From Breviolum minutum Mf 1.05b.01 (Eukaryota; Sar; Dinophyceae; Suessiales; Symbiodiniaceae), in contig DF239345.1 of the NCBI GenBank assembly GCA_000507305.1, positions 115,897 through 179,896 on the forward strand: a DNA stretch of 64,000 nucleotides. Reading direction: 5' to 3'. The notes below the pieces were generated by a model. It was not told where the DNA came from. It did not search any database and saw nothing but the letters and a program-made list of their open reading frames with translations. Positions 11,412-23,529 of the stretch are shown in pieces. The translations under genes and the position numbers were made by a program. Each line of letters opens with the position of its first letter. Position 1 is the first letter of the stretch.

Positions 11412-13446
11412 CTGTAACATCGTTTGGTCACGGCGTAGCATGTAGGAATGATCCATTCACCTATAGATATTATACCAAGGAATTGATCCCTATTAATGTT
11501 GATGCATATATATATATATAGTAACCACTGCCACAAAACAACATGTATATTAGAGACATGCGGGAACAGCCCCTCAAAACATATATAGGCAGATTATAAA
11601 CTTGTCTATGTGCAATTGAAACCAGCGAACCTATGTTTCATGGAACAAAAGCAACTACAACAAGTCTGAATTGTTCTTTAAACTTGAAACTTTAAACCAC
11701 TGCAAAATGATCTGCGACCTTTTCTGGCAAAGCCGCAGCTCCTCTGTGAATTGTTTCAAGTTGTAAATCTTGACACCTGAAATTTGCTGGGATGTTGTGA
11801 GAGCAGCGTGAGGATGTCTCAATGTTTCTGCAGGGTTTGACCTACTATAAACCTGCAGAAAAAACCTCGATCTGTGAGACCGTTGGTGAGGTGGCTACCG
11901 TGACTCATTCATCAATCTCAGAGAGTCATTAAGGATACGACTAGCACAGAAACCTCCAAAGCAAACCACTGAATGACAGCTGGAAAACCTGCTTTCTTGA
12001 AGCTTTGTGAAAGAAGTAATTGTATGTTTCAACTGTCCTAAAAACTCCCAATGACTTTGCCAAAAGGTATCCGCAAAAGCTAGGGAATCGATATAAAAAT
12101 ATACATCCCTGGTTGGTGGTTTTAATCCCTCTGAAAAATATGCTCGTCAAAATGGAAACCATCCCCAGGTATCCGGATGAAAATAAAAAATATTTGAGTT
12201 GCCACCTCCTAGATCCTTACCATTTTCACTTGCTATTCCTGCAAAGGACTTACAGGCCAAAACCAACCCAACCAACCAACAAAAAAAGGGATGTCACGTC
12301 GTCACCAAGGAACACCCAGGAGGTGGATTGATATCATTCTCCGTGATACCAGGTGCTCGTTCCAAACTCAAGCGATGACCTACGGACTACGACGTCATGA
12401 GGTAGGTATGGTAAGGTTGGTAAATCTTCAAGGAAAAAAACATAGCAATTAAACAATGGAAATACGATTATATATGTACATGTATGTATTGTATATTGTC
12501 TATAATTATACTTAGTTGTTTACTTTTGAAAACGCTTCATAAAAAGGCAATGGTTAAGTGAAATTATGAAGGTTGGGGATTGTGTACCGGACCTGGAACT
12601 AGATTAGAACGAACTATTTTGGAGTATATACCTCTCAAGAATTGCCTTCATACAGTCTGGAGCTTGGCAAGCAGTTGCTTGCTATGGTCTCATGACTCCG
12701 GCATTTCTGCATGTCATGACTACAGGGTGGAAATGCCGACAAAGTTCCCCCAACCACACTGACCACAATATTTTCAATGATCCAAGTGCATCACTTCATC
12801 AAAAGGCAACATCGTCTTCCAAACCTTCCTGGGAAGTGATGTATATATAGATGTACTGCAAGTGCATTTGGCAAATGACGATCTAATACTGCACCTTTTC
12901 CGGTGATGTCACATTATATGTATTTATATGTTTGTTTTTGCTAATTGTGGCTCTCAGTTGTTCCTCCTCCCAAAAAACCATTGACACCAATCATGGCGAA
13001 TCATCTCCAAGTGGCGTGGTGGCATTCGGCCAGTACCCTTTGGTGCTAACGTGTAAAGACCATGAGCCTCGCATCACTGACACTGACCTTTTCTGGTATG
13101 CAAGGAAAATAGGTACATCGATAGTATAGTATATATGTATGTAAATACAGTCATTTACATATGTATTGAGAAATATGAAACGAATGTATACATATATGTA
13201 TATAAATATCACATCTTGAAATGTGGAAATAAAATGGTGCATTATGATGCTGTTCACCCTGAAGAATGATGAAAGGATTTAAATGTATGTCCAGTTCCAG
13301 AGCCTCTTGCAAGCAAAAGAGTCCCACAACTGTATCACCCACCAAGGATCTTGAAGAAAAGACACCCTATGCTTTCATTTGACTTACTGACTTCAACTTC
13401 CTCGTCAACTATAGCAAAGTCTCGACAAAACTGCTCATAGGACGAC
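11412..13446. other. Mostly noncoding, with one repeat element
   Basis: About 2 kb of AT-rich sequence with TA tracts. Apart from the inverted-repeat element at 12106-12213, no exon could be bounded. Confidence 0.4.
12106..12213. mobile_element. TTGGTGGTTTCAA-family inverted-repeat element
   Basis: Left CCCTGGTTGGTGGTTTTAAT; right AAAATATTTGAGTTGCCACC then TCC. About 70-80% alike by eye to the copies at 48350 and 48739, including the inner GCTCGTCAAAATGG. A family distinct from the GGTAAACTAACATAG group. Confidence 0.6.
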
Positions 13447-13567
13447 TTTTGATAGCTGTTTTTTTTTTTGACGCCTCTGCCACTTCCATCATCATGCGCC
13501 GCCGCTCGTATGGTGTGAGCAAACTCTCCTTAGACACCAAAAAGACATGCTGCGTGTTGGACTGAAT
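13447..13567 (-). CDS. Candidate exon 3 of a three-exon run
   Basis: 121 nt (40 codons + 1) between TTCAAAG|A and |GTCGTC. Reads IQSNTQHVFLVSKESLLTPY then ERRRMMMEVAEASKKKTAIK; the basic/acidic helix may be a coiled or linker region. Phase 0 at its start matches the end of the proposed exon at 13692-13732. Product not recognised. Confidence 0.6.
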
Positions 13568-13691
13568 CTTTGAAAAAAAAACTGCAGAGACATCAAAACA
13601 AACTTTCTTTGCCAAACCATGCACTTTCAAATAGGCCTTTGTCTCGATAGATGATGCGGTTGCAAATCATATATCATCTACATTCCATCAC

Positions 13692-13732
13692 TTCCAGTAT
13701 CTGTTGCTCTTCGACAATAATATGGGTGTTTC
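13692..13732 (-). CDS. Candidate exon 2 of a three-exon run; acceptor may lie inside a TIR element
   Basis: 41 nt (2 + 13 codons): NTHIIVEEQQILE then |GTGATG. The acceptor TTTAAG|GAAAC would be in the terminal repeat of the element at 13721-13828; an alternative acceptor just downstream (GTCGAAG|AG) also keeps the frame. Phases fit exons at 13877 and 13447. Confidence 0.45.
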
Positions 13733-13828
13733 CTTAAATGATGGTACCCCCAAAACACCCCCAAAATGATCATTTTTAGTAGGAAAACCCATGGTTGTTG
13801 GGTACCACCATTTCAGGAAACCCCCATA
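13721..13828. mobile_element. 108-bp TIR element filling an intron
   Basis: Left TATGGGTGTTTCCTTAAATG and inverted counterpart at the right (CATTTCAGGAAACCCCCATA); arms about 28 bp with three mismatches. The inner part (GGTACCCCCAAAACACCCCC, ATGATCATTT, TAGTAGGAAAACC) recurs almost unchanged at 58476-58555. Confidence 0.75.
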
Positions 13829-13876
13829 TCCCTGCAATCTCTGACGCAATCAAAATCTGCCAATCTCTGGGTCAAC

Positions 13877-13964
13877 TCTCGTCCAGCCAGGATACGGCAC
13901 CACCGCGAAAGATTCCATCGCTATATTCCTTAAATGTACCATCCTTAGCCGTTGATCTGGAAGC
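13877..13964 (-). CDS. Candidate exon 1 of a three-exon run
   Basis: 88 nt (29 codons + 1) between TGGAAAG|G and |GTTGAC. Reads ASRSTAKDGTFKEYSDGIFR then GGAVSWLDE. The following intron (about 145 nt) is mostly the element at 13721-13828. Product not recognised. Confidence 0.6.
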
Positions 13965-15036
13965 CTTTCCAGGCCCACAAATGATGGACAATGATTGGGA
14001 ATGCTGGCGTTGTACACTTAGGAATGCTACTTGTAGAGAAAGAAAAACATACTATAGATATACTCACAAGAGTGCCATCTTTGGAAGAGTTGTTGTTTCA
14101 TTTTCCAAAACTAAGATTTTGCGTAAGACAGCAAGCAGTAAAACGGAACGTTTGCTCCAAACATTTCTCTAACGAGCCAAGTTAGACGCAAGGAAGAGAG
14201 GATACAGGTTGGGGGAAACAAGGCATCAAAAACAAACACATCTGTAATCATCCAGGGGCTAATAAACATATCTACTACTATCTGGAATCAGACCATCATC
14301 AGGCCATCTACCACAGATCTGTTATGCTGGAAGTATCTATCTTCTCCCAATAAATGAATATGTAACAAGCTATCAACCCCTCGACATTTGGAGAACCATT
14401 ACTTAATCATACTTGATCCTTCTGGGCGGTCGATACCTGACATCTAACGTCCATGGGTCCAGATTAAACTCCATGAATATTCTATCACCACCTTTTTTTG
14501 TCCAAACTTTGGTCTACAAGATTTACAGTCACAACACCCACCAATTCACAATAATTCACAAGTCATTTCTCACCGATGTAACTTTGCTGCTTAAACTTCA
14601 AGCTCAGTATCTGCAATAGATTTCATCTCATCTTCCAACCATTGCCTGACGCAACTGGGACAGCATTAGCGGCTTAGCGGCCATCATTTTGAGCGGCCGA
14701 AACAGGGCGTTGGCCACTGGGTTTTCCGACTCGAATCCAAAGACTCAAAACCGTGATGGCACAGTTGGCTTCACTGATGGTACGTACTCAATCCCTTAAA
14801 TTCCAGGGTCCCGCCCCACTCCCCCCCATCAGGCCAACCCTCCCCCTAAAAAAATAAACATACAATCCGGATGAATTATACGGCCACAACACTCGACATC
14901 TTTGTTTCCTGTATATCCTTCCGTCCACCCCACCACAGCGCAAACTTATGTCAGCTGGCCTAAAGCCGTCCTCGCCAGTCAGGCCGGGCAACAAGAAACA
15001 TGGCACATGTGAAGAAACATCCGAGTGCTCTCAAAC

Positions 15037-15119
15037 ATCTTTGACAAATCTTGCTTTTCGCTTGCTTGAAAATTTGAAGATAAGTCATACTTTCTGCGCC
15101 CATGTCCACATCCAGTGCT
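15037..15119 (-). CDS. Candidate exon, unknown protein
   Basis: 83 nt (1 + 27 codons + 1) between TTTCAG|A and |GTTTGA. Reads ALDVDMGAESMTYLQIFKQA then KSKICQR. Product not recognised. Confidence 0.55.
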
Positions 15120-15373
15120 CTGAAACTAGACACCTTGGATACATGTCGAAAATTGTTGAAACACAAATCGCAAAAGTTTGGCTGTAAACATACATAAAAA
15201 TATGTACATATAAATATATTGCTTCCAAGTTCCACTGAATTCACTTCACTAAATGTACAGAATCTATATTATCTATATGTCTGACTGGCATTTTTGGGAC
15301 AAAATGGACAAGGGCAGCCGGGATATGATACCAACCGAAAGGTTTCAAAACGAATTGCTCATACATGACAAAC

Positions 15374-15439
15374 AGGCCCGAGGCAGCGGTGTGACGATCT
15401 GAATTGCTCCTTCTCTTCTGCAAGCCTTTGTGCGCGTTC
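15374..15439 (-). CDS. Candidate exon, helical charged segment
   Basis: 22 codons, phase 0, between TTCCAG|G and |GTTTGT. Reads ERAQRLAEEKEQFRSSHRCL then GP. The start is coiled-coil-like. The longer open frame shifted by one base here is a shadow. Confidence 0.55.
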
Positions 15440-16496
15440 CTGGAAAAAAACAACCCATGGACCCCAACAACCCATGGAAAAATGAAGGTTTTACACCCCA
15501 ACTTATGGGTTATAACCCTTAAAAATAAAGGTTGTGGGTTCCCATGGAAGGTGCTGTTTCCATGAATTCAAGGCACACTATTCATTTGGGGTCGAGGTCT
15601 CTGTCTCTGAAACACATCCTTTTCTGTTGAAACTCTCAGAGAAGAGCCCATTCATTGCTTGACCATCAATGACAATCAATGACATACATCTTCCACCAGA
15701 AACTCGAGCTCGTCTCATCCAAAAATCCCCTGGGATATCAACGTCAAACGTAACATGTGTGGCCGCTCAGCTGATGAAAGTCAAATGCACCGTTTGCCAT
15801 ACAAAATGCCACCATGCTAATCAAGGAAAGGTCCTTCAGCCTCGATACACAAATACAAATACAGAAATATCGACCCTCAAAAGTCTGCAATTCAAAAAAT
15901 CTGAACCTTCCAATTTTTTGTTGTTCTGAAAACTCTTCCAACGTTCTGAACCCTTCAAAAAACTAAAATCACATCGTTTCTGAATCGTTGCTGATGTGCA
16001 ACTCACAAATGAGTGCATGTCAGTGAAACAGTGAAACATGAAATCCACGAATCCTTTGGATCAAAACTTGAATCTTTTGAGTTCTTCAAGTTCAGCCTCA
16101 ACCTTCTTTCAAATGTATGGGCTGCTTCTCCTATGAGCCATACATAAGTTCCTCGTGGTAAACTCAACTTTGCAACCCCAGTACACCAGAATATCAGGGT
16201 GCCTTCACACATGGGAAAACCATGTAGTAACTATGCTTCCCCCTGGGCCTGAATTAAAACCCATATTTCTATGGGCAGCATCATCATAAAGAGCTGTTGG
16301 TTGGCCGATGAACTGTTGGTCAGTGGTAACTTTACCAAAAAAAAACTTTTATCAGACCTCCATCGTATCATTATCATACAATCCTACCAACCCGCTAAGG
16401 TTACCAGGGTTCATCCCACTATCTACAATGGGTGTCATCCATATCTCAATGGATGCTAGCTGCGGACTCACGGGATTTCAGACCCATCAACTACAC

Positions 16497-16572
16497 CGTA
16501 ACAGCAAAGCAGTTCCGATTGCTGTCCTGTTCTGCCTTTTCATCTTCCTCCCAATCCAAGCCATCAGCATCC
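16497..16572 (-). CDS. Candidate acidic exon
   Basis: 76 nt (1 + 25 codons) between CCAAG|G and |GTGTAG. Reads DADGLDWEEDEKAEQDSNRN then CFAVT. The plus-strand open frames over it are serine-rich shadows. Confidence 0.55.
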
Positions 16573-16750
16573 CTTGGTATTTTTCATCAATCCCGGGGAA
16601 TCAAGCAGTTTCTGGGCCTTGAGCCCCCCAACCAGAAATCTGTTCCTATGTAAAACATCATGAGGTCATTGGAGTGATAAAGCACTTTGGGATACTTGTA
16701 CCGTACATACACGATCCAGAGGTAAAATGTTTTAACATCTTCAATGTTGC

Positions 16751-17038
16751 TTGCATGTTGCTTCCAACACCAGCAATGAGCCAAGAAGCCCTCTTACTTT
16801 CATTCGTCCACCACGATCACCTATGAGGGAGAGCCGAAGCAGTGAGCGGCATTTTGTTGGAAGTAGGGTATTGCGTCAAATGGCAAGATTGAAAATTCAT
16901 GTTTTTGTAACGTTTGTTTTTGTTGGATTTCTTTGGAGAATAATCTGGTGCAATCAATCGCATGTGACTACTCAAACTACTTCTGAGTTGTCTGAGGGGA
17001 ACACATGGCATACCCATACTTTTGTTGGAAGAGAATGA
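16751..17038 (+). CDS. Possible N-terminal segment of a type II membrane protein
   Basis: Open frame with a basic stretch followed by a hydrophobic run (VFVTFVFVGFLWRIIW) and then a polar tail rich in T/S, as in a signal anchor. No splice sites or similarity are certain, and it opposes the prevailing strand. It could be a chance frame. Confidence 0.25.
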   Translation: MHVASNTSNEPRSPLTFIRPPRSPMRESRSSERHFVGSRVLRQMARLKIHVFVTFVFVGFLWRIIWCNQSHVTTQTTSELSEGNTWHTHTFVGRE

Positions 17039-18052
17039 TGTAGTGACCAACCGTGCATGCGGGGTGGAGACGGGGGAAAAAGGAACATCAGTGGCCCTGC
17101 TCATGTCGTGATGCTTTTGGATCCATCAGGGGCGAGATTTGGCATGAAGTATACTTCTAAGCAACCACCTATCGTATATATGTATATGTTTACAATACAA
17201 GCTTACGGGCATTTAATACATAAATACATGTGTGTGTATAAAAAACATTGAGAAAAAATCATACCTTATTGCCCCAACATGTTTCCCATGCATCTGAAAC
17301 GATTTTTCAGGCTTTCGGCTTTTTTTCGGGGAAAACTTCTTGGTTTCGACCACCGAGTCATGGGTTGGGCATGACCATCATACCCACCCTGCTGGAAAAA
17401 TCACCACTCCCCAATGAACATCACGAAAAGGTGGTGCTTTGTGCTGTGAGAATCTGAAATCCATACAACAAAGACACATATTTTGTGCCGTAGTTAACTA
17501 AACTACTGTATAAGTATATAATATTGTTCCAATTCTTCACCTGAAGATTTCGAAATAAAAACATTGCATCAGAAGACCTAGAGCAGTGTTTGGTTGAACA
17601 AGTGTTTGAAAACCTGCCCTAGCACCACTAGACTTGTTTGAAATCATCTCACCCGATCTAATTGGGGCCATTTACCAAACATGCGCAATTGAGTCTTACC
17701 AAATATAGTAGTACCATGTAGTACCATTCAAGTCAGCAGAAAGGCTTAGTCATAAAGCCAAAACATCCATCATGAGAACGTTTCACAGCTGACATCAGGC
17801 AGCTAAGCACCAGCTGAGGTTGGTAACCCTTTGGCTCATTGGAAGGTTTGATGTATTCTAGATCGGTGTAGGTATCAAAACATCAGCAGTATCACCAGTT
17901 GTGACGTAAATAATCTGTTTATCAACTTACTCGCAGAGGTGCATTTTGAGGTTCCATCTGGATTTCAGGCTGTAAGCAGGTGATAGTAAAATATTCAAGG
18001 GGAAGCCTAAAAGAACCGCCATCAGAATGGCATTGATGGATACAAACCGCAC

Positions 18053-18126
18053 CTCTGAAAAGACTTCCTCGTCGATGATATTGCTTCTTCTTTGCCCGTG
18101 CACGTTCGCGAAGAGTCTTCCCCTCC
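18053..18126 (-). CDS. Candidate exon, frame undecided
   Basis: 74 nt between TCGCAG|G and |GTGCGG. Two frames are open and both look coding (EGKTLRERARAKKKQYHRRG, or RGRLFANVHGQRRSNIIDEE). Product not recognised. 16573-18052 otherwise shows only the doubtful plus-strand frame. Confidence 0.4.
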
Positions 18127-19662
18127 TGCGAGATGATTCAGTTTTCACACACCTGGAACCTCCGAAATGAGATACTTTGTGCTGGTTTCTATCCAAATGA
18201 AAAGTATGTGCCAACCGAATCCAAATGGTTGAGCTTCCCCATGTAATTAAGGACGAAACTAAACAACGTTTCAAACAAACAACTAGGAACAGGACAAAAA
18301 TCAAAGAAATTGGACAACATTGGTTTGTATAAATCTTCTCGGCATCAGTCCTCTCTTCACAATTGACAACGGAAAAAAAGATTTGGGGGGACCGTGAGCA
18401 TCCATCGGTGACACCCATCATCCTCACCATACGTTTGAATCTGGGGCGGCTAGCAAATTACGCCCTTGAAACCCAGAAAACTCCCGCACTAATTCAACTT
18501 TAACCACCTCTCCCATTGGTGTTGGCAAAGGTCAGCAAACAACTCACTTTGACTATACCCACATATCAGCTATACAACGGACACCTGAAACGCATCACAA
18601 AAAATCCTGCTGTTTCCAAGTTTCCAAGTCAAACCGGAAAAAAAAAACGTTTCAAGATAATAATCCGATTCCAACTGCTGAATTTCCTTACATGAACGAA
18701 CCGATAACTTCTGCAAGTGCAAAATCTCTTCAACATCACCTCGTCATTGACTCACACACCAAATTTACAAAAAAAACATTTCGCCATCTCCTTGTTTTTG
18801 GTTGGTTGTATTCTTCAAATCATGTCACTGGATCCCTAGGGGGTGACCACCCTACCCAAACCTCCATCAACTTCAAGAGCTCTGGAGGTGGTTGAAATCC
18901 TGCGAAGAAGGCCTTCCACTTCTTTCCTCGGCAAAAACCGGCCAACGGCAAAAACTGTATGTCTGGCCAAGTGGAATAATATTTCACCAAACCTAGATCT
19001 TGTTTGAAACAGCCGGGGATTTCCCTTACTAAACCCACCATTTGGGGTTTTCGGTCGTGTTTTTGGCCGTGTTTTCGGTCGTTACATTTTGACCAGATAT
19101 ATGTTTTATCGCCAAAGATGGGTGTACATTTATGAGGCAAAAACCTTAGAAAGCTTCCTGGAAAAGGAAAAAATGATTGGTGGATTCAATTCGTAGAACT
19201 TACTTTCAAACACAGGTGCTCTGAAATCCTCTGCTGATGTTCAAGAGAAGCATAAACATAAGTATAATTTAATATATACCAATATAATCAATATTCATAT
19301 CTATATAATTTACATATGTAAATGGTACTACAGGATGGGAGGCCTATACTCCATCCGCATGAGAAGTATAACCATCATCCAAAACATTAGATGAACCAAG
19401 TGGATGGTTCTGTATCTGGGAAGCTTCGGCATCACGTGACCTTTCAAAATTTGATGGTCAGTTGGCATGCCGTGTCCGAAGCGGATTATAGCTTCAATTT
19501 ACCCTGGGTAAAACCAGTTTGATTATATGAGCCTTGGGTAAAGTAGCATGTCAATGAAAAATGTACCACCTGTATGGATATGTCATGATATGTCAAGTGC
19601 CTCTTGAAAATCATAATGTTTGTTTGCCGGTGGGTGGAATGCATATAATATCTGTGTCCAAC

Positions 19663-19794
19663 CATGTGTCTTCAGCTCGAACTGTTTCCATCCTCGCAAG
19701 TTCCCCTCTGAAGCCAAATCACTGGTGATGAGCCCGTCTGGCTTGTTGCGATCCAGCACAGTGTCCTTAGCAGCTTCGGAGGGGAGCGACAAAT
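19663..19794 (-). CDS. Candidate exon, possibly EF-hand-like
   Basis: 132 nt (2 + 43 codons + 1) between GTTTCAG|A and |GTTGGA. Contains DTVLDRNKPDGLITSDLA, which weakly resembles a calcium-binding loop, and ends GWKQFELKTH. The family assignment is tentative. Confidence 0.55.
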
Positions 19795-21013
19795 CTGAAA
19801 CCATTTGTGAAAATAGCACGATAGGTAACAACAAGAAAACTACAACAAGAAGCAACTAGGCCAAGGATTCTCTTACATGTGATCTCTCCGACATCTTTGT
19901 TGAATCATTTATATTCATTATATTCACTAAAAAACTTGCATCCATCCTTCCTCCACTTCAGAATTGATTCAGCACCTCTCGTGACAAGCATCCATTCGAT
20001 AAAAGATCTGTCCAGGTTTAAGACCAGTCAATGACTCTGTATCCACATGTAACAACAAAATTCCAGTGTCCCAGGTGACGTTGGTAATTTTCCTTAGATT
20101 TCAGCGGAAGCTTTGTCATGACACATCATCGCCGAGAAACGCGGGCGTTGAAGTATGAAGGGTGTTTTTTCGGGGATTTTCCTGGTTCCTGACTTGTTGG
20201 TTGGACTTTCACCTTTTCTTCGTCAAATTGATGTGATCTACAGTAAGTCTCTGTGATATTGCTGAAAACACTGCGAGGAGATACAGAGTTCTCATTTTGG
20301 TCATGCATTCACACTGGGGTCTTAGAAACGTCTAGACACAATGCGAGACATCCATGTCGGTATGGGAAATGCCCAAACCAAACACGACAAAACCATGGGT
20401 GCACGTGAGTGAACAAAACCACTTCCCATTCCACGTCATGGGGTGGGTAGGGAAGGGCTTCGCTTGGTGAACTACAAGTCATTCAGGATAAAGACTCAGT
20501 TCAAATACATCTTGAAAGGTTTTCTTTCCTCAATGGTTGTCGATGGAGAACAACGAGAGGATGTATGTAGTATGAACTCCTAAAAACAATTCATAAAACT
20601 GCCAAGACCACCTAGTGCAAATGCAGCATTTTGTCACATTTTGTCTATCAACAGTATACTTTGTATTTTTTATATACAGGACTTGGGGCTACAGTGCCTA
20701 CAGTGCCGCAAATTTCAAAGGATGGTGCTTGCCGATGGACAATTCATCCAGATCGCACCTGTTGGGATGGTTCACAAACTCTTTCTATACGCACATCAAA
20801 TAATCATAATACATCAAAGTACCATTTGCCGGTTGTGTGAGATCACCAGCATGAGAAGGATAAAACCAAAAGAAACGTATTCTCCGCCTGGCTGCCATCC
20901 GTTGCCGCTTTCGAACCCTACAGTGGCTCAGAATCTAACCTCTACGATCTCCAAACCTTGTCACCAGTCTGAGCTACCTAGCCAAAGCAAGGTAATTTTG
21001 ATGTCCAAGACAC

Positions 21014-21098
21014 CTGCTGCAGTTGAAATCAAACCATTTAAAGGCGCGCTTGAAGGACCCCAATTTGGCAAGCAAAACCTCAGCGATGTTGCACAAGA
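21014..21098 (-). CDS. EF-hand-like exon (first half of a motif)
   Basis: 85 nt (2 + 27 codons + 2) between GGCTAG|T and |GTGTCT. Reads LCNIAEVLLAKLGSFKRAFK then WFDFNCS. The FKRAFKWFDFN pattern is the entering helix and the first loop residues of an EF hand; an intron cuts the loop. Together with the exon near 30.9 kb this suggests a calcium-regulated protein, possibly encoded by one long minus-strand gene. Confidence 0.55.
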
Positions 21099-22132
21099 CT
21101 AGCCTGCAAACTCTGCGAGGCAATTGCCACTGTACAATATCTCTATATATATATATACTGTATATGTGTATATATATATATGTGTGTGTGTAAGTGGTGT
21201 CTCCTAATATTGGAAACCCCCAAATCATCTGTTTCATCGCGCAAAACATGAACCAGTGTAGGATTTTTGAGGCTTACATGACCGAAACTTGACATCTTTC
21301 AGTGAAAAGTGATGATTTTTAAAAACCTCTTCCGGGCGGGTTCCATGTTAAATGTCAGGGGTGTATACAAACGACAAAATAACTCACTGACCCATTGGTT
21401 GATTCGACGCCCAAGCAAACACAAAAAAAACACAAAACTTCCCATGCAAAACGCCGGTTGGGCACATTGACGTGTGTGTGTCCCTTATGCATGTCACATG
21501 CAAATCAGCAACTTGACACCATCCATCAGTGTTAATCCCAAAACGTTGAAAAAGCTCAGGGCACATAGGCAAACGCATCGATATGTGAAAGATCCAACTC
21601 TTCGATCTCTTGCCTTGGGGGCAGTTTTGGTTGAAGGGTGCAGCGACGACATATATAGACTACATTGTCCTGGTTTGTGTTGGAAGGAAATCAAATCATT
21701 AATTGATTAATCAGTTTGGTTTGATTGAGAAAAATACTTAGCCTAAGTCTGTTGAAGTTATACCCAACAATTGCAGTTTTTGACTATATCACGAGAAAAA
21801 TGGTGGTTGTTTTCTTATCTGTGCCACCTTGTTTGATTAAACATGTTTGTGGCTGCATGGGAGAAAAAAAACTAAAACATGCTAGCTGCCAGCTACCAAC
21901 CAATCAATCTTGACTACAATTCAACCGGTCAAAATATCTATCAAAGTCACATCAAGTCGGAAGTGACTTGAACATCATGTATCTAAGGTCTAAGGTCATG
22001 CATCACATGATAACATCAATTACTTCCATGTACGCACAACATATTTCCTCAAGAGATGTGATTTGCTGTTTCATTGCTTTTCTCACTTTGGTTGTTGATT
22101 GGGTGTACCTGGTGTTGAGGTTGTTGCTTTAC

Positions 22133-22177
22133 GTTGTTGAGGTCAATTCCTAATATCTTGCTTCGAAGCTGAGATTC
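22133..22177 (-). CDS. Candidate exon following an element-bearing intron
   Basis: 15 codons, phase 0: ESQLRSKILGIDLNN, between TTAGAG|G and |GTAAAG. The preceding exon at 22354-22387 ends in phase 0, so the two join cleanly. Confidence 0.5.
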
Positions 22178-22210
22178 CTCTAATAGTCAACTACCAACTT
22201 TGACCAATAG

Positions 22211-22327
22211 TATCCCCGGAAAACTAACATGGACACCAAAAATCATCAAAAATCGCCATAGTTGAAAAGGAAATTTCTCTTCCAAACCATCATCTTTAGG
22301 TTCCAGCCGATAGTTTTCGGGAGTGTA
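22211..22327. mobile_element. 117-bp TIR element inside an intron
   Basis: Left TATCCCCGGAAAACTAACAT; right end inverts to TACACTCCCGAAAACTATCG. TA at both ends. It lies within the intron between exons 22354-22387 and 22133-22177. Confidence 0.7.
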
Positions 22328-22353
22328 TTGCATCTGAGCTTCTGCAATTGCAC

Positions 22354-22387
22354 CTGCTCTGCTAAGGCCTGCAATTCATCATCATTC
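22354..22387 (-). CDS. Candidate exon, coiled-coil-like
   Basis: 34 nt (1 + 11 codons): NDDELQALAEQ, between TCCCAG|G and |GTGCAA. The frame stays open (VQLQKLRC) to a GCAATA site exactly at the element edge, but use of that GC donor would create a stop with the next exon. Confidence 0.5.
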
Positions 22388-23451
22388 CTGGGAGAAAATC
22401 GTCAACACGGAAAACAAATCTGTGGTGTACACTGCTAAGGATTTTTTTCCACTGCGCCCTCCTATCTTATCTGCCAAGCAGTTACTACAGTATTTACCCA
22501 TGAATGAACTCATGTGCTTCTCATCACCAACTGGTCAACCAAATTGTGTTCCTCAAAAAAAATATGACAAATCGATCGGCAATGAAGCTAAATTGAGGAG
22601 GTTTAGGATTTACATCTCATAAACCCATAACTCTAAGAATACACTACCTCGGCAGTGTTTGTTGCGATATAGATACGCCATTGCGTTGCTGTATTACTGC
22701 AACATTTTGCTTGCAACATGAAAAACATATAAGACACCACACATTTGCTTCATGATATCATGAAGAATGCAAGACAACAAATGGCTTGCTTTGGACAAAT
22801 CCATGTAGCCGTAGCTCCAACGTCCATTTTTTCCATTAATGATGCCCAGCCCAAATCGGAAATGGTCGGAAGCCGCTTCAAAACGTCTTTAGCAGGGGCA
22901 AGATCCAAGGACCATTAAATAAGACCCATCCATCACAAGCGGCTTTTTTTGTGGTATCCCAACTTTTTAGAGCCATGGCTAGTTGATTGCCCAGCATCAA
23001 TTCAGCCACCGCTTTGTCATCCTTCTGCCGGAAGGCTCTCATCACCTGAGAGCCAACAAAAACGTTGGCGGAACAACACTAAAGCTGAGCATACTCTGCG
23101 TGAAAATAAAACATAATGTACAACAAAGATATGATATGCACTACCAAAACAACCTAGTCTATATTATATAATGGCTCATAGATCCGAGTCATCCCAAATC
23201 TGAGAAAAAACTTTCATCGATCGTTCATAGTCATTCAGCATATCTCCAACCATTTGTTAGGCAGAAGGGATCCCCAACCAACACAAATACCTGTGAGGTC
23301 GGGTGTGGTAGGATGAGGCCGTCAACAAGAACACCAGGAATGAATCGAATAGACCTACTGACCTACAAAAAATATTTTGCCTACACATAGTTGTTCCTCA
23401 TATCTGCATTTAGTTCAGCCAATGCTTTTCCAAACCAGTCTGATTTATGAC

Positions 23452-23529
23452 GATCTTTGGGTTCCCGGTAAAAAATTTGGGATCATTTCTAGATTCATTT
23501 CGGTCAAGGAGTTGTTGATATGACGAACC
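23452..23529 (-). CDS. Candidate exon, unknown protein
   Basis: 26 codons, phase 0, between CCTGCAG|G and |GTCATA. Reads GSSYQQLLDRNESRNDPKFF then TGNPKI. Product not recognised. Confidence 0.6.

Noticed and set aside
17830-17840. TTTGGCTCA match to the dinoflagellate spliced leader
   Set aside because: Nine-base match with no retrocopy next to it; expected about once by chance in a window this size.
20641-21102. 153-codon plus-strand frame
   Set aside because: Overlaps the minus-strand EF-hand-like exon, which has a better composition and splice sites; no splice or similarity support on the plus strand.
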